From: CAZLDI01 sp964558415
GTDB taxonomy: Bacteria; Chloroflexota; Dehalococcoidia; SM23-28-2; RBG-16-64-32
Assembly: GCA_964558415.1 (NCBI GenBank)
Contig: CAZLDI010000007.1
Location: 1-64,000 of the forward strand
Direction of reading: 5' to 3'
DNA length: 64,000 nucleotides
Positions 36,894 through 45,639 of the stretch are shown here, piece by piece. Both the position numbers and the translations under genes were made by a program. Within the stretch, counting starts at the first letter, position 1. Every line of letters starts with the position of its first letter. The notes beneath the pieces were generated by a model. The model ran no database searches, had not been told where the DNA came from, and saw only the letters and a list, made by a program, of their open reading frames with translations.

Positions 36894-36984
36894 AGGGCTA
36901 CTCTCCTGGGGGCTGATGCCATGTTAGCATTCCCGTGTTTCGCGGTTCAATTTGCCGGTTCCGAAGCGCTTCATGGTAGGCGCG

Positions 36985-36990
36985 TATAAT
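36985..36990 (+). promoter_or_regulatory. -10 box of nfeD
   Basis: Perfect TATAAT, 29 bases before ATG 37020, in the divergent region between hisZ and nfeD. Confidence 0.55.
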
Positions 36991-37019
36991 GAGCTTGTCT
37001 GAGTGTTGCAGCCATTTCC

Positions 37020-38366
37020 ATGTCCGCCGCCACGACAACGCATCTAGCCTCGCAACTTCGCATCGCGATCGGTGCACTTTTTGTATTTTGCGGCACTCTG
37101 ACACTTGCGTGCGCCGGGCAGCCAGATGCCCCGCCGGCTGCGGTGCACGTCCTCACGGCAGACGGCAGCGTGAATCCCGTCATGGACCGCTACATTCGGC
37201 GGGGCATCGAAGCCGCCGAGGACAAAGACGCGACCGCCGTCGTCATTCGACTTGACACACCGGGGGGCCTATCCAGCTCTATGGATGACATCATTCAGCG
37301 AATACTCGCCGCGGACGTGCCGGTCATCGTCTACGTAACACCCTCGGGCGGACAGGCGGCCTCTGCCGGCACTTTCATCACTTATGCCGCACATGTAGCG
37401 GCGATGGCGCCCGGAACGGTGATCGGTTCCGCTACGCCCATCAACGCAACCGGCGACGACATTGGTGGGGACCTGCGCAACAAGGTGATCGAAAACGCCG
37501 TCGCGAAGGCCCGCGGCCTCGCCGTCCTGCGCGGCCGCAATGCGGACTGGGCTGAGGACGCCGTCCGCCACGGGATCTCGAGCGAGAGTTCTGAAGCGCT
37601 GCAGTTGGGGGTCGTGGATATGGTCGTCCGCGACCTTGATGAACTCCTGGAGTCAACGGACGGTCTGCGGGTAGTCGTCGAGCCCGAGCGATCCGTGACG
37701 ATTCGGACCGCGCGCGCGCCTGTGGTCTACAACGATCGGAATTTCATCGAGGACTTCCTGAACGTCATCGCAGACCCCAACATCGCTTTCCTTCTGCTAT
37801 CGCTGGGCTCCCTCGCTCTTTTCATTGAGATCGTGAATCCAGGCCAGATCTTTCCCGGGGTATTCGGCGTCATCTCGCTGTTGACCGGATTCTTCGCCTT
37901 GAGCGTCCTTCCGTTCAACTGGGCCGGCGTGGCCCTGATACTCGTCGCCTTCGTTCTCTTCGGCCTCGAGATGTTCATCACCAGCCACGGAGTGTTAGGC
38001 GTTGGCGGAGCCGTATCCTTGCTATTGGGCGGGCTCCTTCTGACGAGCGACAATCCGCCGGAGTTCCAGGTGTCGCGCTGGCTGGTGATCGGCATGGCCG
38101 GGACGCTAGGCGCCTTTGTACTGTTCATCGTGGTGAATATCGTACGTATTCGCACGATGCCCGCGCAGGTCGGAGTAGAGACGATGATAGGTCAGCGCGC
38201 GGTCGCGCGGTCGCTGCTGAATCCAAATGGATTCGTCGTGATGGATGGGGAGATCTGGTCTGCGGAAGCTGACGAGCCGATCCCATTAGGCGAAAGTGTG
38301 GTTGTCACTGAAGTCCAGGGGCTTAAACTGAAGGTCAAACGATCACCCCAAGAAGGAGCGCAGTAA
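37020..38366 (+). CDS. nfeD: NfeD-family membrane-bound ClpP-class serine protease
   Basis: A 448-residue full-length NfeD. A signal anchor ([19 protein letters not shown]) precedes a ClpP-like protease domain with [16 protein letters not shown] and catalytic Ser/Lys-type region [16 protein letters not shown]. Four or so membrane helices follow ([35 protein letters not shown]) and a C-terminal OB domain. It is thought to cleave stomatin tails. Its stop overlaps the stomatin start, the usual operon partner. Confidence 0.93.
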   Translation: MSAATTTHLASQLRIAIGALFVFCGTLTLACAGQPDAPPAAVHVLTADGSVNPVMDRYIRRGIEAAEDKDATAVVIRLDTPGGLSSSMDDIIQRILAADVPVIVYVTPSGGQAASAGTFITYAAHVAAMAPGTVIGSATPINATGDDIGGDLRNKVIENAVAKARGLAVLRGRNADWAEDAVRHGISSESSEALQLGVVDMVVRDLDELLESTDGLRVVVEPERSVTIRTARAPVVYNDRNFIEDFLNVIADPNIAFLLLSLGSLALFIEIVNPGQIFPGVFGVISLLTGFFALSVLPFNWAGVALILVAFVLFGLEMFITSHGVLGVGGAVSLLLGGLLLTSDNPPEFQVSRWLVIGMAGTLGAFVLFIVVNIVRIRTMPAQVGVETMIGQRAVARSLLNPNGFVVMDGEIWSAEADEPIPLGESVVVTEVQGLKLKVKRSPQEGAQ

Positions 38367-39232
38367 TGTCGAATTCTCCACCGGCCCCCGAAGAACGAGG
38401 GCCTAACATCCTCGCGCGGATCCTCACCGCTTGCGGCTACATTCTGGCGATTCCGCTGTTCTTCCTGGCCGTGAAGATCGTCCAGGAGTACGAGCGCGGA
38501 GTGATCTTCCGGCTAGGTCGGCTTGTGGGCGCCCGCGGACCCGGACTCTTCTTCATCCTCCCAATCGTGGAGCGGATGGTGCGAGTGGACCTGAGAATCG
38601 TGACCATGGACGTACCGCGGCAGGATGTCATCACGAAGGACAACGTGACCGTCAAAGTGGACGCGGTTGTCTACTTCCGCGTAGTCAATCCTGAGAACGC
38701 GGTCGTGAAGATCATGGACTACTTTCGCGCAACGTCCCTGGTGGCGCAGACCACACTGCGGAGTGTCCTGGGCCAATCTGACCTCGATGAACTGCTGAGC
38801 CGGCGCGAAGAGTTGAACCAGAAGCTTCAACAGATCATCGATGAGGCCACTGAGCCGTGGGGGATCAAGGTGACGATCGTCGAGGTGAGAGACGTCAGCC
38901 TACCCGCGGAGATGGTTAACGCCATGAGCCGCCAGGCGCAGGCCGAGCGAGAGCGACGGGCAAAAGTGATCCACGCCGAGGGTGAATACGAGGCTGCCGA
39001 GCGGCTCTCCGAAGCCGGTAAAGTGATGGCAGCCACGCCAGCGACGCTGCAGCTGCGCTACTTGCAGACACTCACCGAGATCGCTTCGGAGCACAACAGC
39101 ACGGTCGTATTCCCGATTCCCATAGACCTGATCAACATGTTTATGGGCCAGCGTGTGGCTGAAACCACGGGTGGAAGCCCTGCGGCACCGCGCCGGAGGG
39201 CAGTACCACCAGCAGAGGAGACCGGCAGCTAG
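38366..39232 (+). CDS. SPFH/stomatin-like membrane protein
   Basis: A 288-residue stomatin. One N-terminal membrane helix ([15 protein letters not shown]) is followed by the SPFH domain ([40 protein letters not shown]) and a helical coil ([20 protein letters not shown]). It organises membrane microdomains and is the NfeD substrate or partner. GAAGGAG precedes the start within nfeD. Its stop overlaps the convergent birA stop. Confidence 0.92.
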   Translation: MSNSPPAPEERGPNILARILTACGYILAIPLFFLAVKIVQEYERGVIFRLGRLVGARGPGLFFILPIVERMVRVDLRIVTMDVPRQDVITKDNVTVKVDAVVYFRVVNPENAVVKIMDYFRATSLVAQTTLRSVLGQSDLDELLSRREELNQKLQQIIDEATEPWGIKVTIVEVRDVSLPAEMVNAMSRQAQAERERRAKVIHAEGEYEAAERLSEAGKVMAATPATLQLRYLQTLTEIASEHNSTVVFPIPIDLINMFMGQRVAETTGGSPAAPRRRAVPPAEETGS

Positions 39233-39996
39233 GCCCGAAGACTTACCTCACCCGCCTCCAGGACGATCCTTGACCCATCGGACGTACGCAGTACGAGGTT
39301 ACCATCTTCGTCGACGTCTTCCGCCAGTCCCTGATATACCCGATCGCGAAACGTCACGGCCACGTTGCGCCCAAGGGTCTCAAGCCGGGACTTCCAGGCG
39401 TCGCGAACGGCGGCTGGCTCACTTCGGTAGAGTTCATCGAAGCGGTTCAGGATGGCGACCAGAATCAGTTCGCGAGACATGTCGCGGCCCAACTCTTGGC
39501 TCAGACTCGTTGCTATCATCGCGATTTCTGGCATATCGGTGACGATGAAGTTCACGTTTACACCGATCCCGACCAGTGAATGTCGCACGATCGCCCCGGC
39601 CAAGTCGGTCTCGACCAACGTGCCGGACAGCTTGTGGCCGTTAAGCAACACATCGTTCGGCCACTTAATCTCTGGCTCAAGGCCTGTCTGTTGAGAGACC
39701 GCCTCGCAGACGGCGAGCGGTGCGATCATGCTTAGCAGGCGAAGGTTGGCCACCGCAGGACGCAGCACGATGGTGAAGTACAGGTTCTTCCCAGCCGGAG
39801 ATACCCATGACCTTCCGAAGCGGCCTCTCCCGCGGCTTTGTTCCTCCGCCAGCACGACAGTCCCGCCTTCGCCTCCGGCCTCGGCATCTTGCCGGGCCAC
39901 GTCCATAGTGGAAGTGGTGGATGTGAGGTATATCAGCCGACGACCAATGAGCTCAGTCCTTAGCCCCTCCCGAACGGCAGACAAGTTTAGCCACAT
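39229..39996 (-). CDS. birA: Biotin-[acetyl-CoA-carboxylase] ligase
   Basis: A 255-residue catalytic BirA without an N-terminal repressor HTH. Motifs: [31 protein letters not shown] (biotinyl-AMP loop GRGRFGR), [18 protein letters not shown] and a C-terminal SH3-like cap. It attaches biotin to the carboxylase carrier protein and so serves fatty-acid synthesis. No ribosome site is seen before ATG 39996. A strong terminator on the same strand ends only 25-30 bases upstream, suggesting control by attenuation. Confidence 0.93.
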   Translation of the reverse strand: MWLNLSAVREGLRTELIGRRLIYLTSTTSTMDVARQDAEAGGEGGTVVLAEEQSRGRGRFGRSWVSPAGKNLYFTIVLRPAVANLRLLSMIAPLAVCEAVSQQTGLEPEIKWPNDVLLNGHKLSGTLVETDLAGAIVRHSLVGIGVNVNFIVTDMPEIAMIATSLSQELGRDMSRELILVAILNRFDELYRSEPAAVRDAWKSRLETLGRNVAVTFRDRVYQGLAEDVDEDGNLVLRTSDGSRIVLEAGEVSLRA

Positions 39997-40020
39997 CGCG
40001 CGCTAAGGATAGACGGCGGG

Positions 40021-40055
40021 TCAAACAAAAAGCCAGCCCCTTTCGGGGCTGGCTT
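40021..40055 (-). terminator. Intrinsic terminator upstream of birA
   Basis: On the minus strand AAGCCAGCCCC-GAAA-GGGGCTGGCTT forms an 11-bp stem with a GAAA tetraloop, followed by TTTTTGTTTG. It is the best intrinsic terminator in the window and faces birA. Confidence 0.9.
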
Positions 40056-40068
40056 CCTGCGCTCGGCA

Positions 40069-40146
40069 CGTAGGGCTGTCCTACGCACCATTCAGCTATC
40101 GCACCAGCACCTCATTGAGGTGAAGGTGTGAATGGACAGCCCTACG
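40069..40146 (-). ncRNA. Alternative hairpin region in the birA leader
   Basis: CGTAGGGCTGTCC (40146-40134, inside the small ORF) is perfectly complementary over 13 bases to GGACAGCCCTACG (40081-40069). The second segment can instead fold alone as CGTAGG-ACAGC-CCTACG. CACCTC-AAT-GAGGTG is a further hairpin (40122-40108). The structures exclude one another, as in an attenuator. Confidence 0.55.
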
Positions 40147-40170
40147 GCCGTAGCTACTACTGTCATCCAT
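40096..40170 (-). CDS. 24-residue leader peptide or small protein
   Basis: ATG at 40170, stop TAG at 40098-40096. The peptide starts MDDSSSYGRRAV and continues HSHLHLNEVLVR; the second half has three His codons close together. The ribosome site GAAAGGAGGTGAT (40187-40175) is complementary over 13 bases to the usual 16S 3' tail, and GGAGG ends 8 bases before ATG. The start region (GAGGTGATGTGAATGGA) can also pair with TCCATTCACA plus TCACCTC at 40136-40117, hiding the ribosome site. Whether the peptide acts itself or only controls the downstream hairpins is unknown. Confidence 0.55.
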   Translation of the reverse strand: MDDSSSYGRRAVHSHLHLNEVLVR

Positions 40171-40196
40171 TCACATCACCTCCTTTCCTGCTGCGC

Positions 40197-40225
40197 ATAC
40201 TATCAGATCGGTGGACACCTTACAA
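40197..40225 (-). promoter_or_regulatory. Promoter of the small-ORF leader unit
   Basis: On the minus strand TTGTAA (40225-40220), 17-base spacer, TAGTAT (40202-40197). Transcription would start near 40190, just before the ribosome site. Confidence 0.6.
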
Positions 40226-40242
40226 TAGCCCAGCGCGGCAAG

Positions 40243-41766
40243 TCAGACGTTCTTTTCGGCGCCGCGGAGCAGATTTCTGGCGACTTCCGCATCGTTGCAT
40301 TCGTAACTGGAGTCCGCGAGCGTCACGCGGCGCTCGTGCCCCTTACCGGCCAGCAAGACCACATCGTCGTCCCGTGCCATCTCGATCGCGCGCCGAACCG
40401 CGTCACGACGGTCTGCGAGGAGGATGAAATCAACCCCGTCCCGCTTTCCGCCGGCGCGCAACCCAGAGGCGATCTCCTCGATGATCGCCCACCGGTCCTC
40501 CGTGTACGGATTGTCGTCGGTGACGATGGTGAAATCGGCCAGCGCGGCCGCCACCAGCCCCATCGCGTGCCGGCGGTCCCGGTCTCGTTCCCCTATACAA
40601 CCGAACACCGCGATGGTCCTCCCAGTGGTCATGCTCCGTAGTAGCTCCAGTACGCGGCGCAGCGAGTCCGGAGAGTGTGCGAAGTCCACTACCACCCTGA
40701 ACTGTTGGCCTTCCTCCACCAGCTGCATCCGCCCGGGCGCGCCCGGCCATGTCTCCAGGCCGGCCACGATCTGATCCAGGCCAAGTTCCGCAGCCGTCCC
40801 GGCTGCGGTGGCAGCGAGCGCATTGTAGATATTGAATTTCCCGGGCCGTCGCAAAGTCACAGATCGTTGGGATCCGAGCGCGCGGATGAGGAAGTTCGAC
40901 GACCAGTCCTCCGTGGCTACGCTCCCTGCGGTCACATCGGCCTCAGAACTGAGCCCGTAGGTCACGAGCCGGGCGTTGGTGAGGCTTCCGAAGTAAGCGG
41001 CGGCGGCATCATCGGCGTTTAGTACAGCGGTCTTCGGCAGGCCCTTGCTCATAGATTCGTCCAGCATTCGAAAAAGCAGGCCTTTAGCCGCAAGGTAACC
41101 GTCCAGGCTCCCGTGGAACTCGAGATGGTCCGTCCCCACGTTGGTGAATACCCCGATATCGAACTCGCAGTGCCGCACTCGATGGAGAGCCAGGCCATGG
41201 GACGTGGCTTCGATCACCGCCCACCGGCACCCCGAATCCAGCATCGCACGAAGCATATCCTGCACCTCGGGCGCCTCAGGCGTCGTAAAACGGGTTTCGT
41301 CGCCAAGGAGGACGTCTCCAGATGTGCTTTGCGCCGTGCTAATCAGACCGGTCTTCAGTCCACCTTGCCGGAGAACGTGCGCAAGGAGATGGGCCAGGCT
41401 CGTCTTTCCGTCCGTTCCCGTAACACCGATTGTGAACATCTGCCGCGCCGGGTATCCGCGCAGGGCCGCGGCAGAATCAGCCAGCGCTGCTCTCGCGTCA
41501 GGAACGAGAATCGCGGGCGTCGTTCTCCCGGAAAGGGCCTGCCGCCATTTTTCTTCGTGATCCGCTTGAGCCACGATGGCAGTGACCCCCCTTTCGAGGG
41601 CCGAACCAATGTAATCGTGTCCATCGTTCTTGAAGCCCGGGATGGCAACGAATGCGGCGCCGGGCCCACAACGGCGGGAGTCGTAGCACACTGCGGTTAT
41701 CTCGACGCCACCGTCTCCGTGGATGCGCGCGCCCGGGATGACCGCCGCAAGTTCGCTGATCTGCAT
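40243..41766 (-). CDS. MurE-like Mur ligase (UDP-MurNAc-tripeptide synthetase family)
   Basis: A 507-residue Mur ligase. The N-terminal domain starts ISELAAVIPGARIHGDG. The central domain has the P-loop GVTGTDGKTSLAHLLAHVL and EATSHGLALHRV; the C-terminal domain has FAHSPDSLRRVLELLR, GCIGERDRDRRH and LLAGKGHE. MurE adds the third stem residue of peptidoglycan. The DNPR motif used for meso-diaminopimelate is DNPY here, so another amino acid or another role is likely. No other mur gene is nearby. Confidence 0.85.
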   Translation of the reverse strand: MQISELAAVIPGARIHGDGGVEITAVCYDSRRCGPGAAFVAIPGFKNDGHDYIGSALERGVTAIVAQADHEEKWRQALSGRTTPAILVPDARAALADSAAALRGYPARQMFTIGVTGTDGKTSLAHLLAHVLRQGGLKTGLISTAQSTSGDVLLGDETRFTTPEAPEVQDMLRAMLDSGCRWAVIEATSHGLALHRVRHCEFDIGVFTNVGTDHLEFHGSLDGYLAAKGLLFRMLDESMSKGLPKTAVLNADDAAAAYFGSLTNARLVTYGLSSEADVTAGSVATEDWSSNFLIRALGSQRSVTLRRPGKFNIYNALAATAAGTAAELGLDQIVAGLETWPGAPGRMQLVEEGQQFRVVVDFAHSPDSLRRVLELLRSMTTGRTIAVFGCIGERDRDRRHAMGLVAAALADFTIVTDDNPYTEDRWAIIEEIASGLRAGGKRDGVDFILLADRRDAVRRAIEMARDDDVVLLAGKGHERRVTLADSSYECNDAEVARNLLRGAEKNV

Positions 41767-41811
41767 TACGAACCTAGAACGGGCGGAGGCGGGTGCTGGT
41801 TACTGAAGGAG

Positions 41812-42175
41812 GCTCAGCAGGCCTGTAGGCCGAGTTCTGTATCCACGTGAAGCGGACGGTGACCATCAATCTGGGACCCCGATTACCCAGGGCCTCTAGC
41901 GGCCAACCCGAGGGATTGGGCCGGGCACCCTTAGCACCCTCCTATTTGACCTTGCTCCGCGCGGGGTTTAGCCGGCCTCCGGTTCTCACCGAAGCCGGTG
42001 GGCTCTTACCCCACCATTTCACCCTTATCCGCCGGAGGCGGACGGTATGTTTCTGTGCCACTTTCCGTCCCCAACGGCTTGCACCGTCGGGGCCTGGGTG
42101 TTACCCAGCGCGCTGCCCGGTGGAGCTCGGACCTTCCTCTCCTCAATTGAGAAGCGATCACCCGGCCTGCTGAGC
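41812..42175 (-). ncRNA. rnpB: RNase P RNA (bacterial type A)
   Basis: The ~364-base catalytic RNA that trims pre-tRNA 5' ends. On the minus strand it shows helix P1 as a perfect 12-bp pair GCTCAGCAGGCC (42175-42164) with GGCCTGCTGAGC (41823-41812). Conserved cores are GAGGAAGGTCCGAGCTCC near the 5' end, CACAGAAACATACC in the middle, AAGGGTGAAATGGTGGGGTA-type sequence, and ACAGAACTCGGCCTAC at the 3' end. The gene lies between RNase H and the MurE-like gene, same strand. Confidence 0.95.
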
Positions 42176-42182
42176 CGTGATC

Positions 42183-42191
42183 AGTATAGCA
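42183..42191 (-). promoter_or_regulatory. Extended -10 promoter of rnpB
   Basis: On the minus strand TGC-TATACT ends 7 bases before the predicted RNA 5' end at 42175, which is the expected start distance. Confidence 0.65.
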
Positions 42192-42215
42192 CCGGCAGAA
42201 CGCGGAATGTCCCCG

Positions 42216-42632
42216 TCACGAACTGCCCGCGCGATCCAGCGCCAGATTGGCCAGCTGATCCGCTCGCTTGTTCTGGGCGCGCGGAATCGAGACGGCCTCA
42301 AACGGCTCAAATTGACGCTTTAGCTCCAACATGCGCGCAAACAGCGGTTGAAGTCGCGGATTGCGAACCTTGTAGCGGGCTTGTAGCTGTCTGACGACAA
42401 GCTCCGAGTCCATCCTTAGCTCAACATGGCGGGCGCCCAGAGCGATTGCTGCCTCAAGACCAGCTATGGCTGCCCTGTACTCCGCCTCGTTGTTCGTCGC
42501 GTGACCTATTCTCTCCGAGACCACGTGAACTTCGCGGCCGGATGGATCGTAGACCGCCGCGCCAATCGAAGATGGACCGGGATTGCCTCGTGAAGCGCCA
42601 TCTGTGCAGACAAGCCAACGATCGAGAGCCAA
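42216..42632 (-). CDS. Ribonuclease HI-like protein
   Basis: A 138-residue RNase H fold that cleaves RNA in RNA-DNA hybrids. The four carboxylates are present: Asp in VCTDGASRGNPGP, Glu in TNNEAEYRAAIAGLE, Asp in LRMDSELVVRQL and Asp in NKRADQLANLAL. It is the short form without the basic handle of E. coli RnhA. It follows the recombinase gene by 8 bases. Confidence 0.9.
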   Translation of the reverse strand: MALDRWLVCTDGASRGNPGPSSIGAAVYDPSGREVHVVSERIGHATNNEAEYRAAIAGLEAAIALGARHVELRMDSELVVRQLQARYKVRNPRLQPLFARMLELKRQFEPFEAVSIPRAQNKRADQLANLALDRAGSS

Positions 42633-42640
42633 GGGCGCAC

Positions 42641-44035
42641 CTAGGACCCGGGGACGATCTCCAGGCCGTCGTCTTTGACGACGATCCGGGCGATCACCTG
42701 CTGCAGCAGATCCCGCAACTCCTCAGGATCCAGGCTCTTCCATTCGTCCCGCAGCCGGCGCACGATCTCATCCCTGCGCTGTTGCCGCTCGCTTTCAGTG
42801 GCTTCATGCTGAGCGAGGCGTTCTACGTCCAGGAGCCGCTCTTCCAGTTCGAGTTGCTCGCCGGCGACATCCGCGCCCAGCGACCGAAGCTTTTCCGGCG
42901 TGATCTTACCAAGAGCAGCAGAATCCAGATAGCGCTCAAGGACGCGATCCAGACGCCGAGACCTCTCGCGCGCCCTTTTGGCTTGCGCGTTCGCATCGCT
43001 GGCCGTTAGAAGCGCCGCGCGCGCCGGCTTGCGGGTCCAACGGAGGGAACTCACCGCCCGTCGGGCCGCTTCTTCCAGATCATCGGCCCTTCGGGTGTGG
43101 TAATCACAGAGGCTGCGGTTGGTCCGGGACTCGCACTGGTAGTATCGGTATTGCGCGCTCCTCAATGCTCCGTCGCCGCGCCGCTTCCACTTCTGTCTGC
43201 GCGTAACACCGATCATCTTGTTCCCGCAGTAACCACAAAATGCCACCCCTGAAAGGACGAAGGCCGAAATCTGGCGCACCTTGGAGGAAGGGCGGCGCGC
43301 GTCAAGGCGTTCTTGCACTTGCTGGAAGTCCTCTTGTGAAATTAGCGGCGCATGACTTGCCGGAACGCGCACGCCAAAGCGCGCATAAGTGCCAACGTAC
43401 GCCCGATTGCGCAGAACGTCTCTAACAGTGACCATGCTCCAGTAGCCGCCCCGCCTCGTCTTGAGGTCCTCCTCATTGATGCGCCTCGCAATTCTCCGTA
43501 TCCCAAGTCCGTCTTTGATGTACAGCCGGAATATGTAGCGGACGACTGATCCTTCGTCACTCTCGATCACCAATCGATGCTTAGCCCCAACTCGATACCC
43601 GTACGGCGGCCTGCCAAGCGCCTCGCCCTTCACCGCCTTCTTTCGCATCGCTGCTTTAACCCGCTCGCCGAGGGAACCGTTGGCGCGGTACCGAGACCAT
43701 AGATCCATCAGCGCGCCCTCCACGTCCGGGCCGTCCTCCATACTTACAACTGACACGCCGAGACCGCTGAGCTGAAAGTATCGCCGTACAGCGTCGGTTG
43801 GTGTGGCGCCAAGACCGGAGATGTGCGGTAGCACAACCAGCATGAATCCGCGTGAGCTCTGCTGCCTGACGAACTCCACCAGCTGCCGAAAGCCCGCTGG
43901 CGGTGAGCTGATACCAGTGTCCAGGAACGCTGCCGCCGCCTCGTAACCGTTCCGCTCGCAGAATTCGAGGAACGCCTCGCTTTGTTCGGCGAGTGATCGG
44001 CCGTTCTGCTCCCTGAAGTATCCAACCGCTCGCAC
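42641..44035 (-). CDS. Serine-recombinase-family protein with degenerate catalytic domain
   Basis: A 464-residue large-serine-recombinase relative. The N-terminal resolvase domain reads RAVGYFREQNGRSLAEQ, where active enzymes have R-V-S-T: the catalytic Ser is gone. The DRLSR-type motif is PHISGLGAT, so key Arg residues are also lost. The recombinase domain is intact (GRPPYGYRV; VTVRDVLRNRAYVGTY), as are the zinc ribbon (FCGYCGNKM; YYQCESRTNRSLCDYH) and a C-terminal coiled coil. It sits among housekeeping genes with no att site or cargo. It is probably a domesticated DNA-binding protein. GTG 44035 starts 4 bases after the zinc-ribbon gene stop. Confidence 0.85.
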   Translation of the reverse strand: MRAVGYFREQNGRSLAEQSEAFLEFCERNGYEAAAAFLDTGISSPPAGFRQLVEFVRQQSSRGFMLVVLPHISGLGATPTDAVRRYFQLSGLGVSVVSMEDGPDVEGALMDLWSRYRANGSLGERVKAAMRKKAVKGEALGRPPYGYRVGAKHRLVIESDEGSVVRYIFRLYIKDGLGIRRIARRINEEDLKTRRGGYWSMVTVRDVLRNRAYVGTYARFGVRVPASHAPLISQEDFQQVQERLDARRPSSKVRQISAFVLSGVAFCGYCGNKMIGVTRRQKWKRRGDGALRSAQYRYYQCESRTNRSLCDYHTRRADDLEEAARRAVSSLRWTRKPARAALLTASDANAQAKRARERSRRLDRVLERYLDSAALGKITPEKLRSLGADVAGEQLELEERLLDVERLAQHEATESERQQRRDEIVRRLRDEWKSLDPEELRDLLQQVIARIVVKDDGLEIVPGS

Positions 44036-44039
44036 GAGA

Positions 44040-44741
44040 CTAGCCCATCACGAGTATGCGCTCACAGCTCACACACTGCACCAGTCCAGCGCCCGCACGG
44101 GTTTTCTGCATGACTGACACGGGAAGGCTGATGCGACATCCCTGGCACATGCCACGCTCCACCTTAGCGGCGGCCTGGCCGCCTCTCCGCTCCCGCAACA
44201 TCCGATAGAGGTTCAGTGAAGCTCGGTCGATCTCCGTCGCGACGTTGTCCCGGATAGATTGCAGGCGCGCAGCTTCTGGTTGCAGGCGATCCCTTTCCGC
44301 TATCAGCTCTTCCTGGCCCAGACTCCAGCCTGCCTCAACTCCTGCACACTCTGCGTCCGCATCTTTCAACAGTGCCTCAGCGTCTTCGATCTCCACGAGC
44401 AGAGCCAGCAGCGCATCTTCTCGTTTCCTTAGGTGCGCCTGTACTGACTTCAAGTCAGCCTGCAAGTCGGACAACTCCTTGGCGTTGGTCACGGAACCAC
44501 CGTAGAGTTTTGATTCTACGGCGGTCGCCTTAGTCTGGACTTCTTCCACGGACCATTCGAGTTCAGCCTGATGGCTGCGGAGGTCGTCCGATCGCATACG
44601 ACACTCCGTTACCCGTGCCCGAGCCTCAGCTAATTCCTCGCTCTCGCCAAGGGCGCCTTCTATTTGCGCCAATCTAGAGACGGCTTTGTCCAGAGCGAGG
44701 TCGACATCCTGAAGGGCAAGGAGTTCTGCGGCAGTCGTCAT
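44040..44741 (-). CDS. C4-type zinc-ribbon coiled-coil protein (DUF164/CdsZ-like)
   Basis: A 233-residue protein: long N-terminal coiled coil (~1-170, e.g. LKSVQAHLRKREDALLALLV) and a C-terminal C4 ribbon (GMCQGCRISLP and VQCVSCERILVMG). The conserved YGGSVTNAKELSDLQADL region identifies the family. It probably binds nucleic acid or ribosomes. It heads a minus-strand unit and is divergent from the DUF177 gene. Confidence 0.85.
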   Translation of the reverse strand: MTTAAELLALQDVDLALDKAVSRLAQIEGALGESEELAEARARVTECRMRSDDLRSHQAELEWSVEEVQTKATAVESKLYGGSVTNAKELSDLQADLKSVQAHLRKREDALLALLVEIEDAEALLKDADAECAGVEAGWSLGQEELIAERDRLQPEAARLQSIRDNVATEIDRASLNLYRMLRERRGGQAAAKVERGMCQGCRISLPVSVMQKTRAGAGLVQCVSCERILVMG

Positions 44742-44858
44742 CTGACACGTAATGGGCGCGGGTTGATGGGACGGCGATGGACTTTCCCCGCAGCGGGATT
44801 ATAGACTTAGCGTGTCGGCTCCGCAACAGCGAGACCCCTCGATACGTCGACTTCTCTC

Positions 44859-45383
44859 ATGCAACTCAATGTTCTCGCCGAACTGAAACAACCCATTGGC
44901 AGCGAGGTCACGCTGGACATCGCTGAGGAGGCCATTGTTCTGGGTGATATCGAACTCCGCGATGTGCACGGGACGGTCATCCTTCTTCGCACAGACCGCG
45001 GGCTCATGGTGACGGTGAAGGCCGCGGGGCTGATCCAGGAGACGTGCTCTCGTTGTCTCGCGGACACCGATTGCGCGATTCCGATCGAACTACAGGAGGA
45101 GTTCGTGCCGATGGTGGGTCCCGTCACGGGAGCACACCCGCAAGTTGAAGAGGCGGAGGCATTCAGGATCGCGTCTAACGGCGCCCTGGACCTGGGCGAA
45201 GGACTGCGGCAGTACGTGTTGATTTCGGAGCCGCCGAAGCCATTATGCAGGCAAGACTGCCGGGGCCTCTGCGCCGGGTGCGGCGTTGACTTGAACAATG
45301 TGGCTTGCCAGTGCATCTCGCAGTCCATTACGCAGACCGATGGATTGCCGGCCGTTTCAAGTATTCGTATACAAGGGAGTTAG
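44859..45383 (+). CDS. YceD/DUF177-family protein
   Basis: A 174-residue protein of the family encoded before rpmF in most bacteria and tied to 23S rRNA assembly. It has VTVKAAGLIQETCSRCLADT, the central LREYVLISEPPKPLC-like block and the Cys pair CRGLCAGCGVDLN. It ends 5 bases before rpmF. A GATTATAGACT region at ~44803 may hold promoters for both strands. Confidence 0.9.
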   Translation: MQLNVLAELKQPIGSEVTLDIAEEAIVLGDIELRDVHGTVILLRTDRGLMVTVKAAGLIQETCSRCLADTDCAIPIELQEEFVPMVGPVTGAHPQVEEAEAFRIASNGALDLGEGLRQYVLISEPPKPLCRQDCRGLCAGCGVDLNNVACQCISQSITQTDGLPAVSSIRIQGS

Positions 45384-45388
45384 CTGTT

Positions 45389-45601
45389 ATGCCACCACTA
45401 CCAAAGAAGAAGACATCTACGTCTCGTAAGAAGCGGCGACGGGCGCACCTGAGCATTTCCATTCCGGAGATTGTGCTCTGCCCGCAATGCCGCAGCCCCC
45501 GCCTCTCCCACCACGCATGCAAGGTTTGCGGCACTTACCGAGGGCGGGCGGTGTTGGCTGTCGGCGGTGATGCTGATACTACCGGCACGGCGAGACCATA
45601 G
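45389..45601 (+). CDS. rpmF: 50S ribosomal protein L32
   Basis: A 70-residue bL32. It starts MPPLPKKKTSTSRKKRRRAH, then has the zinc-binding CPQCRSPRLSHHACKVCG and YRGRAVL. ATG 45389 lies 9 bases after AAGGGAG; the longer open frame from 45305 overlaps the upstream gene. The C-terminus is slightly longer than usual. Confidence 0.95.
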   Translation: MPPLPKKKTSTSRKKRRRAHLSISIPEIVLCPQCRSPRLSHHACKVCGTYRGRAVLAVGGDADTTGTARP

Positions 45602-45621
45602 GCGATCCGCGCGAGATCCTA

Positions 45622-45630
45622 TGCTATACT
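45622..45630 (+). promoter_or_regulatory. Extended -10 promoter before the small membrane protein
   Basis: TGC-TATACT ends 9 bases before ATG 45640, so the mRNA would be leaderless. It may also drive fabD-fabG-nusB. Confidence 0.6.
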
Positions 45631-45639
45631 GCGGCTGCT

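Noticed and set aside
40168..40187. Plus-strand ATCACCTCCTTTC considered as the 3' end of a 16S rRNA gene fragment.
   Set aside because: Only the tail is matched; nothing upstream resembles 16S rRNA, and the match is explained by the perfect Shine-Dalgarno sequence on the minus strand.
42641..44035. The serine recombinase as marker of a prophage or integrative element.
   Set aside because: No attachment repeats, cargo or phage genes flank it; the neighbours are housekeeping genes and its catalytic residues are missing.
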